A stretch of DNA of 64,000 nt from Roseovarius sp. THAF9 (GTDB taxonomy: Bacteria; Pseudomonadota; Alphaproteobacteria; Rhodobacterales; Rhodobacteraceae), in contig NZ_CP045404.1 in NCBI RefSeq assembly GCF_009363715.1, forward strand, positions 2,014,001 through 2,078,000, read 5' to 3'. The translations under genes were made by a program, and so were the position numbers. Below, piece by piece: positions 14,937 through 24,176 of this stretch. Every line of letters begins with the position of its first letter. Position 1 is the stretch's first letter. The notes below the pieces were generated by a model that ran no database searches, was not told the origin of the DNA, and was given only the letters and a program-made list of their open reading frames with translations.

Positions 14937-15439
14937 ACCTCCGTGGCCATGCGGCCGCGTTTACCTTCAATCACACGAATGGCAAGCGCCTCGCCCGGCT
15001 GCAAGTCCGCAAGGCCCGACCGGCGCAACACTTCTATGTGAACGAACACGTCCTCGTCGCGTCCGAAGGTGTTGGCAAACCCGAACCCCTTTCCCTTGTC
15101 GAACCATTTCACCCGCGCCGGTTCTAGCGGGGCGGCGCGGATCTCTTCCGGGTCTACGCCTTCCAAATCCGCAAGCCCGGTTGCGTCGGCATCCTCGGGC
15201 GGCTCGATCTCCAGAACCTCGACAGCCTGAACGCCACGCTCGGTTTTCTGAACGGTCAGCAGGATCCCCGCCCGGTCAGCGACCGAGCTTTGGCCGAAGT
15301 TCCGCAACACGTTGGCATGCAAGAGGATATCCGGACCGCCTTCGTCCGCGACGACGAAGCCGAACCCCTTTACGGGATCGAACCACTTCACATGGCCATG
15401 CAATTGCCTGGTGCCGTCTGCCGAATTTTCCACGTTCAC
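14894..15439 (-). CDS. Double cold-shock-domain protein
   Basis: The 181-residue protein contains two cold-shock domains. The first (about 12-80) has HVKWFDPVKGFGFVVAD and DILLHANVL; the second (about 108-175) has RVKWFDKGKGFGFANTF and DVFVHIEVLRRSG. These are RNP1/RNP2-like surfaces for single-stranded RNA or DNA. The two-domain form is common in Alphaproteobacteria, in contrast to the 70-residue single-domain CspA. The domains are joined by an acidic linker. It is the first gene of a two-gene unit with the DUF192 protein. Confidence 0.92.
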   Translation of the reverse strand: MNVENSADGTRQLHGHVKWFDPVKGFGFVVADEGGPDILLHANVLRNFGQSSVADRAGILLTVQKTERGVQAVEVLEIEPPEDADATGLADLEGVDPEEIRAAPLEPARVKWFDKGKGFGFANTFGRDEDVFVHIEVLRRSGLADLQPGEALAIRVIEGKRGRMATEVCGWEMAVKESKGS

Positions 15440-15552
15440 TGTCCGGTTGGGCCTTCGTTACAGGCTGTTACAGAATATTGCGCCGAAGTGAGCGGCAGTT
15501 TCAAGGGAATCGCATTGCATTCAAAGGTTTGCATATCCGCACTCGGGCTTCC

Positions 15553-16158
15553 CTACGGGCTGAGCCGCGTGATTTCCCAAGCATTTTCAGGTGCTTCGCG
15601 ACGCCAGACAAAGCGATCATGCAAACGGAATGCGCCATCCGCCCAGAATTCGATTTCAACCGGAGCGATACGAAACCCACCCCAAAACGCGGGTCGCGGT
15701 GGATTCGGCCCCTTGGCGGCGGTAACGCGGGCGACCTCTGCCATCAGATCCGTGCGCGATTCCAAGGGCTGCGATTGTTTCGACGCCCACGCCCCCAGCC
15801 GGCTTTTGAGCGAGCGGGACGCGAAATAGGCGTCGGCCTCGGGCCCGTCCTCGCGGGTCACCGTGCCGCGCACCCGGATCTGACGACGCAGCGATTTCCA
15901 GTGCATCACCAGCGCGACCTTTCCGCTGGCGGCGATCTCCTGGCCCTTGGCGCTGTCGTAATTGGTGTAAAAGACGAAACTGTCCGCGCCGATGCTTTTC
16001 AGCAGCACCATGCGCACATTGGGCAGGCCGTCCGGGTCCACTGTCGCAAGTGCCATAGCGTTAGGATCGTTGATTTCCGATTCTTCAGCCTCGGCCAGCC
16101 ATGCGCGGGCGATCTCGAACGGATCGTCGCCTGCGAATTTTCCGGTTCTGTCGGTCAT
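15553..16158 (-). CDS. pdxH: Pyridoxamine 5'-phosphate oxidase
   Basis: I place the start at ATG 16158 because GGGGGCG precedes it; an in-frame ATG at 16173 lies before that ribosome site. The 201-residue product has [25 protein letters not shown] (FMN phosphate binding), [18 protein letters not shown] and the C-terminal [11 protein letters not shown]. It oxidises pyridoxamine or pyridoxine phosphate to pyridoxal phosphate using FMN and oxygen. It reads away from fabI. Confidence 0.95.
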   Translation of the reverse strand: MTDRTGKFAGDDPFEIARAWLAEAEESEINDPNAMALATVDPDGLPNVRMVLLKSIGADSFVFYTNYDSAKGQEIAASGKVALVMHWKSLRRQIRVRGTVTREDGPEADAYFASRSLKSRLGAWASKQSQPLESRTDLMAEVARVTAAKGPNPPRPAFWGGFRIAPVEIEFWADGAFRLHDRFVWRREAPENAWEITRLSP

Positions 16159-16334
16159 GTCGCCCCCAATCACTTATACAGGATCGCTAGCCCGCGCCCC
16201 ATCCAAAGGCAAGCCGAACCTGTCTGCGCTGCCACAGGCGTCGCCGACATGGCGCATCGCTTGGTCTTTGGCTTGATGCACCTTTGGCAATCGCCTAAAG
16301 CAGTCAGACAACCGAAGTGGGCCGAGGGCACTGA

Positions 16335-17141
16335 ATGTCAAATCAACTGATGGCGGGCAAGCGTGGGCTGATCATGGGATTGGCCAATGACAAATCCATT
16401 GCATGGGGAATCGCCAAGGCCTGCGCCGACGCCGGTGCCGAACTGGCTTTCTCCTACCAGGGCGAGGCGCTGTTGAAACGCGTCGCACCGCTGGCCGAGG
16501 AACTGGGCAGCGATACCGTCCTGCCCTGCGACGTGGCCGACATGGCTTCGATAGGCGCGCTGTTCGATGAGTTGGACAAGAAATGGGGCAAGATCGACTT
16601 TCTTGTCCACGCCATCGGCTTTTCCGACAAGAACGAGCTGCGCGGGCGCTATGTCGACACCAGCCGCGAGAACTTCATCAAGACGATGGACATCTCGGTC
16701 TATTCCTTCACCGCGGTCGCCCACCGCGCCGAGAAACTCATGACCGACGGCGGCTCGATGCTGACGTTGACCTACTACGGCGCCGAGCAGGTGATGCCCC
16801 ACTACAACGTCATGGGCGTCGCCAAGGCAGCCCTCGAGGCGTCGGTCAAATACCTGGCCGAGGATCTGGGCCGTGACGGCATCCGCGTGAACGCCATTTC
16901 CGCCGGCCCGATCCGCACGCTGGCCGCCAGCGGTATCGGCGATTTCCGCTATATCCTGAAGTGGAACGAGCTCAATTCGCCTTTGCGCCGCAACATCACG
17001 ATCGAGGACGTGGGCAAATCCGCGCTCTATCTTCTCAGCGATCTGGGCAGCGGCACCACGGGTGAAAACCTGCACGTGGACGCGGGGTATCACATCGTCG
17101 GCATGAAGGCCGTCGACGCGCCGGATATCGACAAGAGCTGA
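16335..17141 (+). CDS. fabI: Enoyl-[acyl-carrier-protein] reductase (NADH), FabI type
   Basis: This 268-residue short-chain dehydrogenase has the FabI signature: GLANDKSIAWGIAKA instead of the usual TGxxxGIG, and the catalytic Tyr and Lys in MPHYNVMGVAKAALE. The flexible substrate loop SAGPIRTLAASGI is also present. It performs the last reduction in each round of fatty acid elongation and is the usual triclosan target. The gene stands alone. Confidence 0.96.
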   Translation: MSNQLMAGKRGLIMGLANDKSIAWGIAKACADAGAELAFSYQGEALLKRVAPLAEELGSDTVLPCDVADMASIGALFDELDKKWGKIDFLVHAIGFSDKNELRGRYVDTSRENFIKTMDISVYSFTAVAHRAEKLMTDGGSMLTLTYYGAEQVMPHYNVMGVAKAALEASVKYLAEDLGRDGIRVNAISAGPIRTLAASGIGDFRYILKWNELNSPLRRNITIEDVGKSALYLLSDLGSGTTGENLHVDAGYHIVGMKAVDAPDIDKS

Positions 17142-17144
17142 GCC

Positions 17145-17612
17145 TTACCCGCTGCGCCGCCGCACCAGTTCGCGGCGCAGCCCTTCCTCGCCCCGGGCCA
17201 TGGCCCACTTGTGGTTGGCGATGAAAACCGGCCATAGCAGCGGCGCCATGATACGCATCCAGGGCCGCTCCACATCCACCGTCCAGACATAACGGGCCAC
17301 GGCCACGTCGCCCTCCTGCGCGAACGTCCAGACGCCCTGCCCTTCAAGGTCGCCGCTCGCGCGGATCGTCCACCCGTCGTCCTGTACCGAGATCACCTCG
17401 CCCTGCCAGCGCAGCGTGTGGGGCAGCTTGCCCCGGCTGTGAAACGCCACCACGCGGCCCACGCCTTTTTCGTCACCGTCTTTCAGGATCTCCACGCTCA
17501 GGTAGACATCGCCCCACCAGTCGGTCAGCGCCTCGGCGTCGCCCAGCACATCGACGACCTCCTCGACCGTACCGGGGACGCGCCATTCCGAGGTCAGTAT
17601 GCGCGAGGCCAT
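17145..17612 (-). CDS. SRPBCC/START-like ligand-binding protein
   Basis: I chose ATG 17612, eight bases after AAAGGA; a start at 17663 would place that ribosome site inside the gene. The 155-residue product begins [26 protein letters not shown] and continues through a beta-rich body ([30 protein letters not shown]) to a long C-terminal helix, the layout of the polyketide-cyclase/START fold. Members bind hydrophobic ligands; none is predictable here. It converges with fabI, 3 bp apart. Confidence 0.8.
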   Translation of the reverse strand: MASRILTSEWRVPGTVEEVVDVLGDAEALTDWWGDVYLSVEILKDGDEKGVGRVVAFHSRGKLPHTLRWQGEVISVQDDGWTIRASGDLEGQGVWTFAQEGDVAVARYVWTVDVERPWMRIMAPLLWPVFIANHKWAMARGEEGLRRELVRRRSG

Positions 17613-17725
17613 CAGCGGCATTCCTTTCACGATGCAGGATACACGGCCCCGGCCCGCGCGCAAAACCCGGCTTTCGCTTTGCGCGGTGTTGCGCTAGACG
17701 ATTGAGGCAAAGGAGACCGCTTGAG

Positions 17726-18226
17726 ATGACCGACCGCCTGCCCCACGAAAAAGGCTTTCACGTCAGCTGGGACCAACTGCACCGCGACGCGCGGGCGCTG
17801 GCCTGGCGGTTGCAGGACGAGGCGCCCGCTGATGCCGACTGGAAGGCCGTCGTGGCCATCACCCGCGGCGGCATGGCGCCTGCGATGATCGTGGCGCGCG
17901 AGCTGGACATTCGCGCGGTCGATACGATCAGCGTGAAATCCTATGACCACCAGACGCAGGGCAAGCCGCAGATCCTGAAATCCCCGGACCCCGACCTGGT
18001 GGGCGATGGGACCGGCGTGCTGATCGTCGACGACCTCGTGGACACCGGCAAGACGCTGGAGGTGGTCCGCGCCGCCCTGCCCAAGGCGCATGTGGCAACG
18101 GTCTATGCCAAACCGCAGGGGCGCGAACTGGTCCATACCTTCGTCACCGAAGTCAGCCAGGATACTTGGATCTTCTTCCCCTGGGACATGGCCCTGCAAT
18201 ATGTCGAGCCCTATCGCGGGACCTGA
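17726..18226 (+). CDS. gpt: Xanthine-guanine phosphoribosyltransferase
   Basis: ATG 17726 follows AAAGGAGA. The 166-residue protein has the type I PRTase features: the [16 protein letters not shown] loop, [13 protein letters not shown], and the PRPP motif [13 protein letters not shown] (about 101-113). It salvages xanthine and guanine to nucleotides. It shares length and motif spacing with E. coli Gpt rather than Hpt. The aminotransferase gene starts 9 bp later and is probably cotranscribed. Confidence 0.92.
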   Translation: MTDRLPHEKGFHVSWDQLHRDARALAWRLQDEAPADADWKAVVAITRGGMAPAMIVARELDIRAVDTISVKSYDHQTQGKPQILKSPDPDLVGDGTGVLIVDDLVDTGKTLEVVRAALPKAHVATVYAKPQGRELVHTFVTEVSQDTWIFFPWDMALQYVEPYRGT

Positions 18227-18235
18227 GGACGCATC

Positions 18236-19423
18236 ATGACAAGCCGCACCGAGACGACCTTTTCGCCCCCGGTGATGGAGGCGCGGCGCTGGCTCGATGG
18301 CATCACCTTTCCGCCCGAGCGCCCCCTGATCAACGTCAGCCAGGCCGCCCCGGTGGACCCGCCGCCCGACCAGTTGCGCCAAGTCATTGCCGAGGCCGCG
18401 CTCAATGAGCCGCAAGCGCATCTCTACGGCCCCGTTCTGGGCCGCCCCGACCTGCGCGAGGAGGTGGCCCGCCAGTGGTGCGGTGCCTATGGCGGCGCCA
18501 TCGCGGCAGACCAGGTCGCCATCACCTCGGGCTGCAACCAGGCGTTCGCCGCCACCATCGCCGGGCTGTGCACCGAGGGCGACGAGGTCATCCTGCCCAC
18601 CCCGTGGTACTTCAATCACAAGATGTGGCTGGACATGCAGGGCGTCACCTCCGTGCCCCTGCCCACCGACGACGCCCTTCTGCCGGATCCTGCGCATGCC
18701 GAGGCCCTGATCACCCCGCGCACGCGGGCCGTCTCATTGGTCACCCCCAACAACCCCGGCGGCGTGGAGTACCCGGCCGAGCTGGTGCGCGCCTTCTTCG
18801 ACCTCGCCCGCCGCCACGGCATCGCGCTCATCGTGGATGAGACCTACCGCGATTTCGACGCCCGCAGCGGTGCGCCGCATGACCTCTTCACCGATCCCGG
18901 CTGGGACGACACGCTCATCCAACTTTATTCCTTCTCCAAAGCCTATCGCCTGACCGGCCACCGCGTGGGCGCCATGGTGGCCAGCCGCGCGCGGCTGGCC
19001 GAGGCCGAGAAGTTTCTCGACACCGTCACCATCTGCCCCAACCAGCTGGGCCAGATCGCCGCCCTCTGGGGGATGCAGAATCTCAGCCAATGGCTGGCCG
19101 GCGAACGTGACGAGATCCTCGACCGCCGCGCCGCCATTTCCGACAACATGGCCAAGATCCACGATAAAGGCTGGAAACTGATGGGCTGCGGCGCGTATTT
19201 CGCCTATCTCCGCCACCCCTTTGTCATGCCGTCCGATGAGCTGGCGCAGAAACTGGTGCCCGAGGCCGGCATCCTGCTCCTGCCCGGCACCATGTTCCAG
19301 CCCGCCGATGCACCCCAAGGCCAGCGCGAGCTGCGCGTCGCCTTCGCCAACGTCAACCGCGCCGAGATCGGCACGCTTTTCGACCGGCTGGCCGCGCTCG
19401 ACTGGCCCCTTGCTCCTCGCTGA
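18236..19423 (+). CDS. Class I/II PLP-dependent aminotransferase
   Basis: The 395-residue protein has the fold-type I pattern: YGPVLGRPDLREEVA, ITSGCNQAFAATI (phosphate pocket), TPNNPGGVEYP, IVDETYRDF and the PLP lysine in YSFSKAYRLTGHRVG. The substrate is not clear; such stand-alone alphaproteobacterial enzymes are usually annotated only as aminotransferase. The gene follows gpt with a short gap, and a stretch of 50 bp separates it from the ppiD-like gene. Confidence 0.9.
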   Translation: MTSRTETTFSPPVMEARRWLDGITFPPERPLINVSQAAPVDPPPDQLRQVIAEAALNEPQAHLYGPVLGRPDLREEVARQWCGAYGGAIAADQVAITSGCNQAFAATIAGLCTEGDEVILPTPWYFNHKMWLDMQGVTSVPLPTDDALLPDPAHAEALITPRTRAVSLVTPNNPGGVEYPAELVRAFFDLARRHGIALIVDETYRDFDARSGAPHDLFTDPGWDDTLIQLYSFSKAYRLTGHRVGAMVASRARLAEAEKFLDTVTICPNQLGQIAALWGMQNLSQWLAGERDEILDRRAAISDNMAKIHDKGWKLMGCGAYFAYLRHPFVMPSDELAQKLVPEAGILLLPGTMFQPADAPQGQRELRVAFANVNRAEIGTLFDRLAALDWPLAPR

Positions 19424-19473
19424 AACCGGCCTTAGACAGTCCTGAACGCAAGAGCAGCCCCGGGGGAGGCCAA

Positions 19474-21315
19474 ATGGCAGCCAAAAGCATCACGAAACCG
19501 CTTGTCTGGATACTGATGGGTCTTTTGATCCTCGGTCTTGGCGGCTTCGGCGTCACCAGCCTGTCGGGGACCCTGCGCACGGTCGGCACCGTGGGCGAGG
19601 CCGAGATCTCGGTCCAGGACTATTTCCAGGGCCTGCAAAACGAGATCCGCGCCGAAGAGGCCGACCGCGGCGAAAGCATCAGCTTTGCCGAGGCGCAGCG
19701 GCTGAGAATCCCTGAGCAGGTGATGGGCCAGCTGACCGTGCAGGGCGCGCTGGACCACGAAACCATCGTCAACGACATCTCGGTGGGCGACGCGAACCTG
19801 GCCGACCAGATCACCTCGATGCGGCAGTTCACCGGTCCCGGCGGCGAGTTCGACCGCGAGGCCTACCGCTTTGCCCTTGACCGCATGGGCATGAACGAAT
19901 CCGAGTTCGAGGACGACATCCGCCGCGAAATCGCCCGCAGCTTTATCCAGGCCGCCGTCTTATCGGGCGTCACCATGCCCGAAATCTATACCGAGACCAT
20001 GCTGCAATACTTGGGCGAACAGCGCGGCATCGAATGGGCCATGCTCGGTCGCGAGGATCTGGAGGTCGGCCTGCCCGAGCCGGACGACGCGGATCTTGCC
20101 GCTTTCCATTCCGAGAACGAGGCGATGTTCACCCGCCCCGAGGTCAAGCGCATCACCTATGCGTGGCTGACGCCCGAAATGATCCTCGACACGGTCGAGG
20201 TGGACGAACAGGCCTTGCAAGACGCCTACGAGGCGCGGCGCGACGAGTTCGTGCAGCCCGAGCGCCGGCTGGTCGAACGGCTGGTCTATCCCGACACCGA
20301 AGCCGCCGAGGGCGCGATTGCGCGGCTGGACGAAGGCGAGGCCAGCTTCGAGGATCTGGTGGCAGACCGCGGGCTGGAGTTGGCGGATACCGACATGGGC
20401 ACCGTCGAGGCGGCCGATCTGGGCGAGGCCGCCGACACGGTGTTCGAGGCCGCCCCGTCCGAAGTGGTCGGCCCCCTATCGACTGATCTGGGCCCTGCGC
20501 TCTTCCGTGTGAATGCGGTGTTGCAGGCACAGGAAACCGCCTTTGAAGAGGCCGAGCCGGAACTGCGCGACATCCTCGCCGCCGACCGCGCCCGCCGCGT
20601 GGTCGAGGGCCGCATCGACGAGGTCGACGACCTGCTGGCGGGTGGCGCCACCATCGAGGATCTGGGTGCCGAAACCGCCATGCGCGTGGCCAGCATCGAC
20701 TGGCATCCCGGCATGTCCGACGATATCGCCGCCTACGAGGGCTTCCGCGCCGCTGCGGCGAATCTCAGCCAGGAGGACTACCCGGAGGTAATCGAACTGG
20801 AGGATGGCGGCATCTTCGCCATGCGTCTTGACGAGACCGTGCCCCCCACCCTGCAACCGCTCGACGAGGTGCGCGACGCCGTCACCGCTGCCTGGACCGA
20901 GACCAAGATCAACGAACTTCTGCGCGAGCAGGTGGCCGGCAAGGTCGGTCAGCTCGCCGCCGGCGAAAGCTTCGAGAATGTCAGCCTGACCGTCGACGGC
21001 AGCGAGGAAGTGACCCGCCGCGGCTTCATCGAGCAAGCGCCGGAGGAGTTCATCGACACCGTCTTCGGCATGGAAGTGGGCGATGTCGAGGTGATCAACG
21101 GCAATGGCCGCATCTTCGTGCTGAAGCTCAACACGATCGAAGACCCCGACGCCGAGGATGGCGACCTGCAACAGATCAACGAGTTTTTGCGCAACGAGGC
21201 GGCGGGCGGGCTCTCGCAGGATCTGTTTCAGGTTCTGGCCAACGACATCCGCACCCGCGCCGGGGTCAGCTTCGATGAAGGTGCGCTGAACGCCGTGCAC
21301 AACAACTTCCAATAA
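19474..21315 (+). CDS. ppiD: PpiD-like membrane-anchored periplasmic folding factor
   Basis: This 613-residue protein has one N-terminal membrane helix (PLVWILMGLLILGLGGFGV), then a SurA/PpiD N-terminal chaperone region, a parvulin-like region (about 255-360, with ERLVYPDTEAAEGAIARL and DTDMGTVEAADLGE) and a second rotamase-like part before the C-terminus. It is very acidic. PpiD works at the SecYEG exit and helps proteins leaving the translocon. The parvulin domain here is divergent, so enzyme activity is uncertain. It ends 11 bp before trpE, so trpE may depend on its promoter. Confidence 0.85.
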   Translation: MAAKSITKPLVWILMGLLILGLGGFGVTSLSGTLRTVGTVGEAEISVQDYFQGLQNEIRAEEADRGESISFAEAQRLRIPEQVMGQLTVQGALDHETIVNDISVGDANLADQITSMRQFTGPGGEFDREAYRFALDRMGMNESEFEDDIRREIARSFIQAAVLSGVTMPEIYTETMLQYLGEQRGIEWAMLGREDLEVGLPEPDDADLAAFHSENEAMFTRPEVKRITYAWLTPEMILDTVEVDEQALQDAYEARRDEFVQPERRLVERLVYPDTEAAEGAIARLDEGEASFEDLVADRGLELADTDMGTVEAADLGEAADTVFEAAPSEVVGPLSTDLGPALFRVNAVLQAQETAFEEAEPELRDILAADRARRVVEGRIDEVDDLLAGGATIEDLGAETAMRVASIDWHPGMSDDIAAYEGFRAAAANLSQEDYPEVIELEDGGIFAMRLDETVPPTLQPLDEVRDAVTAAWTETKINELLREQVAGKVGQLAAGESFENVSLTVDGSEEVTRRGFIEQAPEEFIDTVFGMEVGDVEVINGNGRIFVLKLNTIEDPDAEDGDLQQINEFLRNEAAGGLSQDLFQVLANDIRTRAGVSFDEGALNAVHNNFQ

Positions 21316-21326
21316 GGGTACCTGCG

Positions 21327-22838
21327 TTGGACCTCACCCCGTCATTCGAGGATTTCGCCAAGGGCTACGAGGCCGGGCAGAACCAGGTCGTCTATGCCCG
21401 GCTGGCCGCCGATCTGGATACGCCTGTATCCCTGATGCTGAAGCTGACGGGCGCGGCCCGCGATGCGTTTTTGCTGGAGTCGGTGACGGGCGGCGAGGTG
21501 CGCGGACGCTATTCCATCATCGGGATGAAGCCCGACCTGATCTGGCAATGCCACGGGCAGACCAGCCGCATCAACCGGCAGGCCCGCTTCGACGGCGACG
21601 CGTTCGAGCCGTTGGACGGCTCCCCGCTCGACACGTTGCGGGCGCTGATCGCCGAAAGCCGGATCGACCTGCCAAGCGACCTGCCCGCCGCCAGCGCGGG
21701 CCTCTTCGGCTACCTTGGCTATGACATGATCCGGCTGGTCGAACACCTGCCCGACGTGAACCCCGACCCGCTGGGCCTTCCCGACGCGGTGATGATCCGC
21801 CCCTCGGTCGTGGCCGTGCTGGACGGGGTGAAGGGCGAGGTGATCGTCGTCGCCCCCGCCTGGGTCAGCGACGGGCAAAGCCCGCGCGCCGCCTACGCTC
21901 AGGCCGCCGAGCGGGTGATGGACGCGGTGCGCGATCTCGAACGCGCCTTGCCCCAGCAGGCCCGCGACCTGGGCGATGCGCATGAGGTTGGCGAGCCGGT
22001 CAGCAACTTCACCCGCGACGGCTACAAGGCCGCCGTCGAGCAGGCCAAGGAATACATCCGCGCGGGCGATATCTTTCAGGTCGTGCCCAGCCAGCGGTGG
22101 ACGCAGGAGTTTCCGCAGCCGCCCTTCGCGCTTTACCGCAGCCTGCGGCGCACCAACCCGTCGCCCTTCATGTTCTATTTCAACTTCGGCGGCTTCCAGG
22201 TGGTGGGCGCCAGCCCCGAGATTCTTGTGCGCGTCATGGACGGCGAGGTCACGATCCGCCCCATCGCGGGCACCCGTCCCCGCGGCGCCACCCCCGAAGA
22301 GGACCGCGCCAACGAGGCCGACCTGCTGGGCGACCAAAAGGAGCTGGCCGAGCACTTGATGCTGCTGGATCTGGGCCGCAACGACGTGGGCCGCGTGGCG
22401 AAGATCGGCACGGTGCGGCCCACCGAGGAATTCATCATCGAGCGCTATTCCCACGTCATGCATATCGTGTCGAACGTGGTGGGCGAGCTTTCCGACGAGC
22501 ACGACGCCCTCTCGGCCCTTCTGGCCGGTCTGCCCGCCGGCACGGTCAGTGGCGCCCCCAAGGTCCGCGCGATGGAAATCATCGACGAGCTGGAACCCGA
22601 AAGGCGCGGCGTATACGGCGGCGGCGTGGGCTATTTCAGTTGCACGGGCGACATGGATGTCTGCATCGCCCTGCGCACGGCGGTGGTGAAGGACGGCAAG
22701 CTCTATATCCAGGCCGGCGGCGGCGTCGTCTATGACAGCGATGCCGAGGCCGAGTATATGGAAACTGTCCACAAATCCAACGCCATCCGTCGCGCCGCCG
22801 CCGACGCCACCCGCTTTACCGGCGACGGCAACGGCTGA
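21327..22838 (+). CDS. trpE: Anthranilate synthase component I
   Basis: The start appears to be TTG 21327 (giving MDLTPSFEDFAKGYEAG), 11 bp after the preceding stop, with AAGGG nearby; no ATG fits as well, and the N-terminus matches what is expected for the family. The 503-residue product has the tryptophan-binding region, then the chorismate-binding core with PIAGTRPRGATPEED, LLDLGRNDVGRV, SHVMHIVSNV, GTVSGAPKVRAMEI and GGGVVYDSDAE. With TrpG it makes anthranilate. It is separated from trpGDC by 4.3 kb, the usual split in this group. No leader peptide with Trp codons is visible. Confidence 0.96.
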   Translation: MDLTPSFEDFAKGYEAGQNQVVYARLAADLDTPVSLMLKLTGAARDAFLLESVTGGEVRGRYSIIGMKPDLIWQCHGQTSRINRQARFDGDAFEPLDGSPLDTLRALIAESRIDLPSDLPAASAGLFGYLGYDMIRLVEHLPDVNPDPLGLPDAVMIRPSVVAVLDGVKGEVIVVAPAWVSDGQSPRAAYAQAAERVMDAVRDLERALPQQARDLGDAHEVGEPVSNFTRDGYKAAVEQAKEYIRAGDIFQVVPSQRWTQEFPQPPFALYRSLRRTNPSPFMFYFNFGGFQVVGASPEILVRVMDGEVTIRPIAGTRPRGATPEEDRANEADLLGDQKELAEHLMLLDLGRNDVGRVAKIGTVRPTEEFIIERYSHVMHIVSNVVGELSDEHDALSALLAGLPAGTVSGAPKVRAMEIIDELEPERRGVYGGGVGYFSCTGDMDVCIALRTAVVKDGKLYIQAGGGVVYDSDAEAEYMETVHKSNAIRRAAADATRFTGDGNG

Positions 22839-22847
22839 GCCCCCCGA

Positions 22848-22861
22848 TTGACGCAGATCAA
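22848..22861 (+). promoter_or_regulatory. FNR/CRP-type binding site
   Basis: TTGAC-GCAG-ATCAA matches the FNR/FnrL consensus TTGAT-N4-ATCAA at all but one position. It lies 65 bp upstream of the rhodanese start, with a TATTTT/TATAGG stretch between that could hold the -10. This is the position of an activating site. Confidence 0.6.
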
Positions 22862-22925
22862 GGAGAGGTCTTGCGTCCTGCCCTACACTCATTCAAACAT
22901 GCGAATATTTTATAGGGAGGATCCC

Positions 22926-23528
22926 ATGTCCAAACTCACCCGCCTTCTGGCCCTGCCGGCCCTTGCCCTGACGCTCAGCCTCGCCATCCCCGGCCAAGGT
23001 TTTGCCAACGCACTACAAACCTCCGTCGCGGCCGACACACTGCCCGAGAAGAAGCAGACCAAGCCGGGCCTCTATATCACCGCGTCCGAGGCCGCCGCCG
23101 TTCTGTCCGAGCGCGGCGACGTGCTGCTGATCGACGTGCGCACGCCCGAGGAAACGCTCTTCGTGGGCTACCCAACCGTCACCGACGCCAACATTCCGTT
23201 CAAGCTGGTCGACCCGGGCCATGACTTCAACGCCAAGAAAAACAGCTATCAGACCGTGGCCAACCCTGGCTTTGTCGCCGCCGCCAAGGCGTTTCTCGAC
23301 GGCAAGGACCCGGGGGCGGTCATCGTCATGTGCCGCTCGGGCTCGCGCAGCGCGGGCGCGGTGGACGCGCTGGCCGAGGCCGGGGTTAATGTGCCGCTCT
23401 ACTCGATGGTCGACGGTTTTGAGGGCGACAAGAACGACGCGGGCCGCCGCGCGGTGAACGGCTGGAAAAACGCCGGCGCCGACTGGACCGACAAGATCCG
23501 CGCCGACCTGCTCGTGACCGCCGAATAG
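22926..23528 (+). CDS. Periplasmic rhodanese-domain protein
   Basis: ATG 22926 follows the strong site AGGGAGG. The 200-residue product has a signal peptide ([21 protein letters not shown]) and one rhodanese domain with [11 protein letters not shown] and the active-site loop CRSGSRS, whose cysteine would carry the persulfide. A conserved insert ([20 protein letters not shown]) precedes the active site. It probably handles sulfur or redox chemistry in the periplasm. The FNR-type box upstream suggests induction under low oxygen. Confidence 0.85.
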   Translation: MSKLTRLLALPALALTLSLAIPGQGFANALQTSVAADTLPEKKQTKPGLYITASEAAAVLSERGDVLLIDVRTPEETLFVGYPTVTDANIPFKLVDPGHDFNAKKNSYQTVANPGFVAAAKAFLDGKDPGAVIVMCRSGSRSAGAVDALAEAGVNVPLYSMVDGFEGDKNDAGRRAVNGWKNAGADWTDKIRADLLVTAE

Positions 23529-23574
23529 TGCCCGGGACTTGCGCCGTGCCGCGCGGCGTTGCATCACGCAGGCC

Positions 23575-24120
23575 ATGGCCCGGCTCATCCTCTTCAACAA
23601 GCCCATGGGGGTCCTGTCGCAATTCACCGACAAGGGCAGCGAGGGCAGCCCCCGCCCGACGCTCTCGGCCTATATCGACATCCCCGGCGTCTATCCCGCC
23701 GGGCGGCTCGACCGCGACAGCGAGGGGCTTTTGTTGCTCACCGACGATGGCAAACTGCAAGCGCGGCTGTCGAACCCCAAGTTCAAGACCGAAAAGACGT
23801 ATCTGGTGCAGGTCGAGGGCGACCCCGATGCCGCAGCCCTCAGCGCGCTGGCGAAGGGCGTGACACTCAAGGACGGGCCCACACGGCCCGCCAAGGTGCG
23901 CCTCATCGACCCGCCCGCCCTGTGGGAGCGTGACCCGCCGGTCCGGTTCCGCAAATCGGTGCCCGACTGCTGGCTCGAAATCACCATCTCCGAAGGCCGC
24001 AACCGGCAGGTCCGCCGCATGACGGCCCATGTCGGCCACCCCACCCTGCGGCTGGTGCGCTGGCGGGTGGGAGAGTTTACGCTGAACGGGATAGAGCCCG
24101 GCACGTGGCGCCAGGCCTGA
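23575..24120 (+). CDS. rluE: 23S rRNA pseudouridine synthase, RluE-like
   Basis: I start at ATG 23575 ([19 protein letters not shown]), where the family begins, although no strong ribosome site is visible. The 181-residue protein has the RsuA/RluE-group catalytic motif [17 protein letters not shown] with the nucleophilic aspartate, and [12 protein letters not shown]. It lacks the S4 domain of RsuA/RluB, which agrees with RluE. In E. coli RluE modifies U2457 of 23S rRNA. Confidence 0.88.
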   Translation: MARLILFNKPMGVLSQFTDKGSEGSPRPTLSAYIDIPGVYPAGRLDRDSEGLLLLTDDGKLQARLSNPKFKTEKTYLVQVEGDPDAAALSALAKGVTLKDGPTRPAKVRLIDPPALWERDPPVRFRKSVPDCWLEITISEGRNRQVRRMTAHVGHPTLRLVRWRVGEFTLNGIEPGTWRQA

Positions 24121-24176
24121 GCTGCGGGACACGGTCCGCGCAGGTCATCCGTCGTGTCTGGATGATCCGAACAGTA

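Noticed and set aside
21316..21326. A tryptophan attenuator before trpE
   Set aside because: Only 11 bases separate the preceding stop from trpE; there is no leader peptide with Trp codons or terminator.
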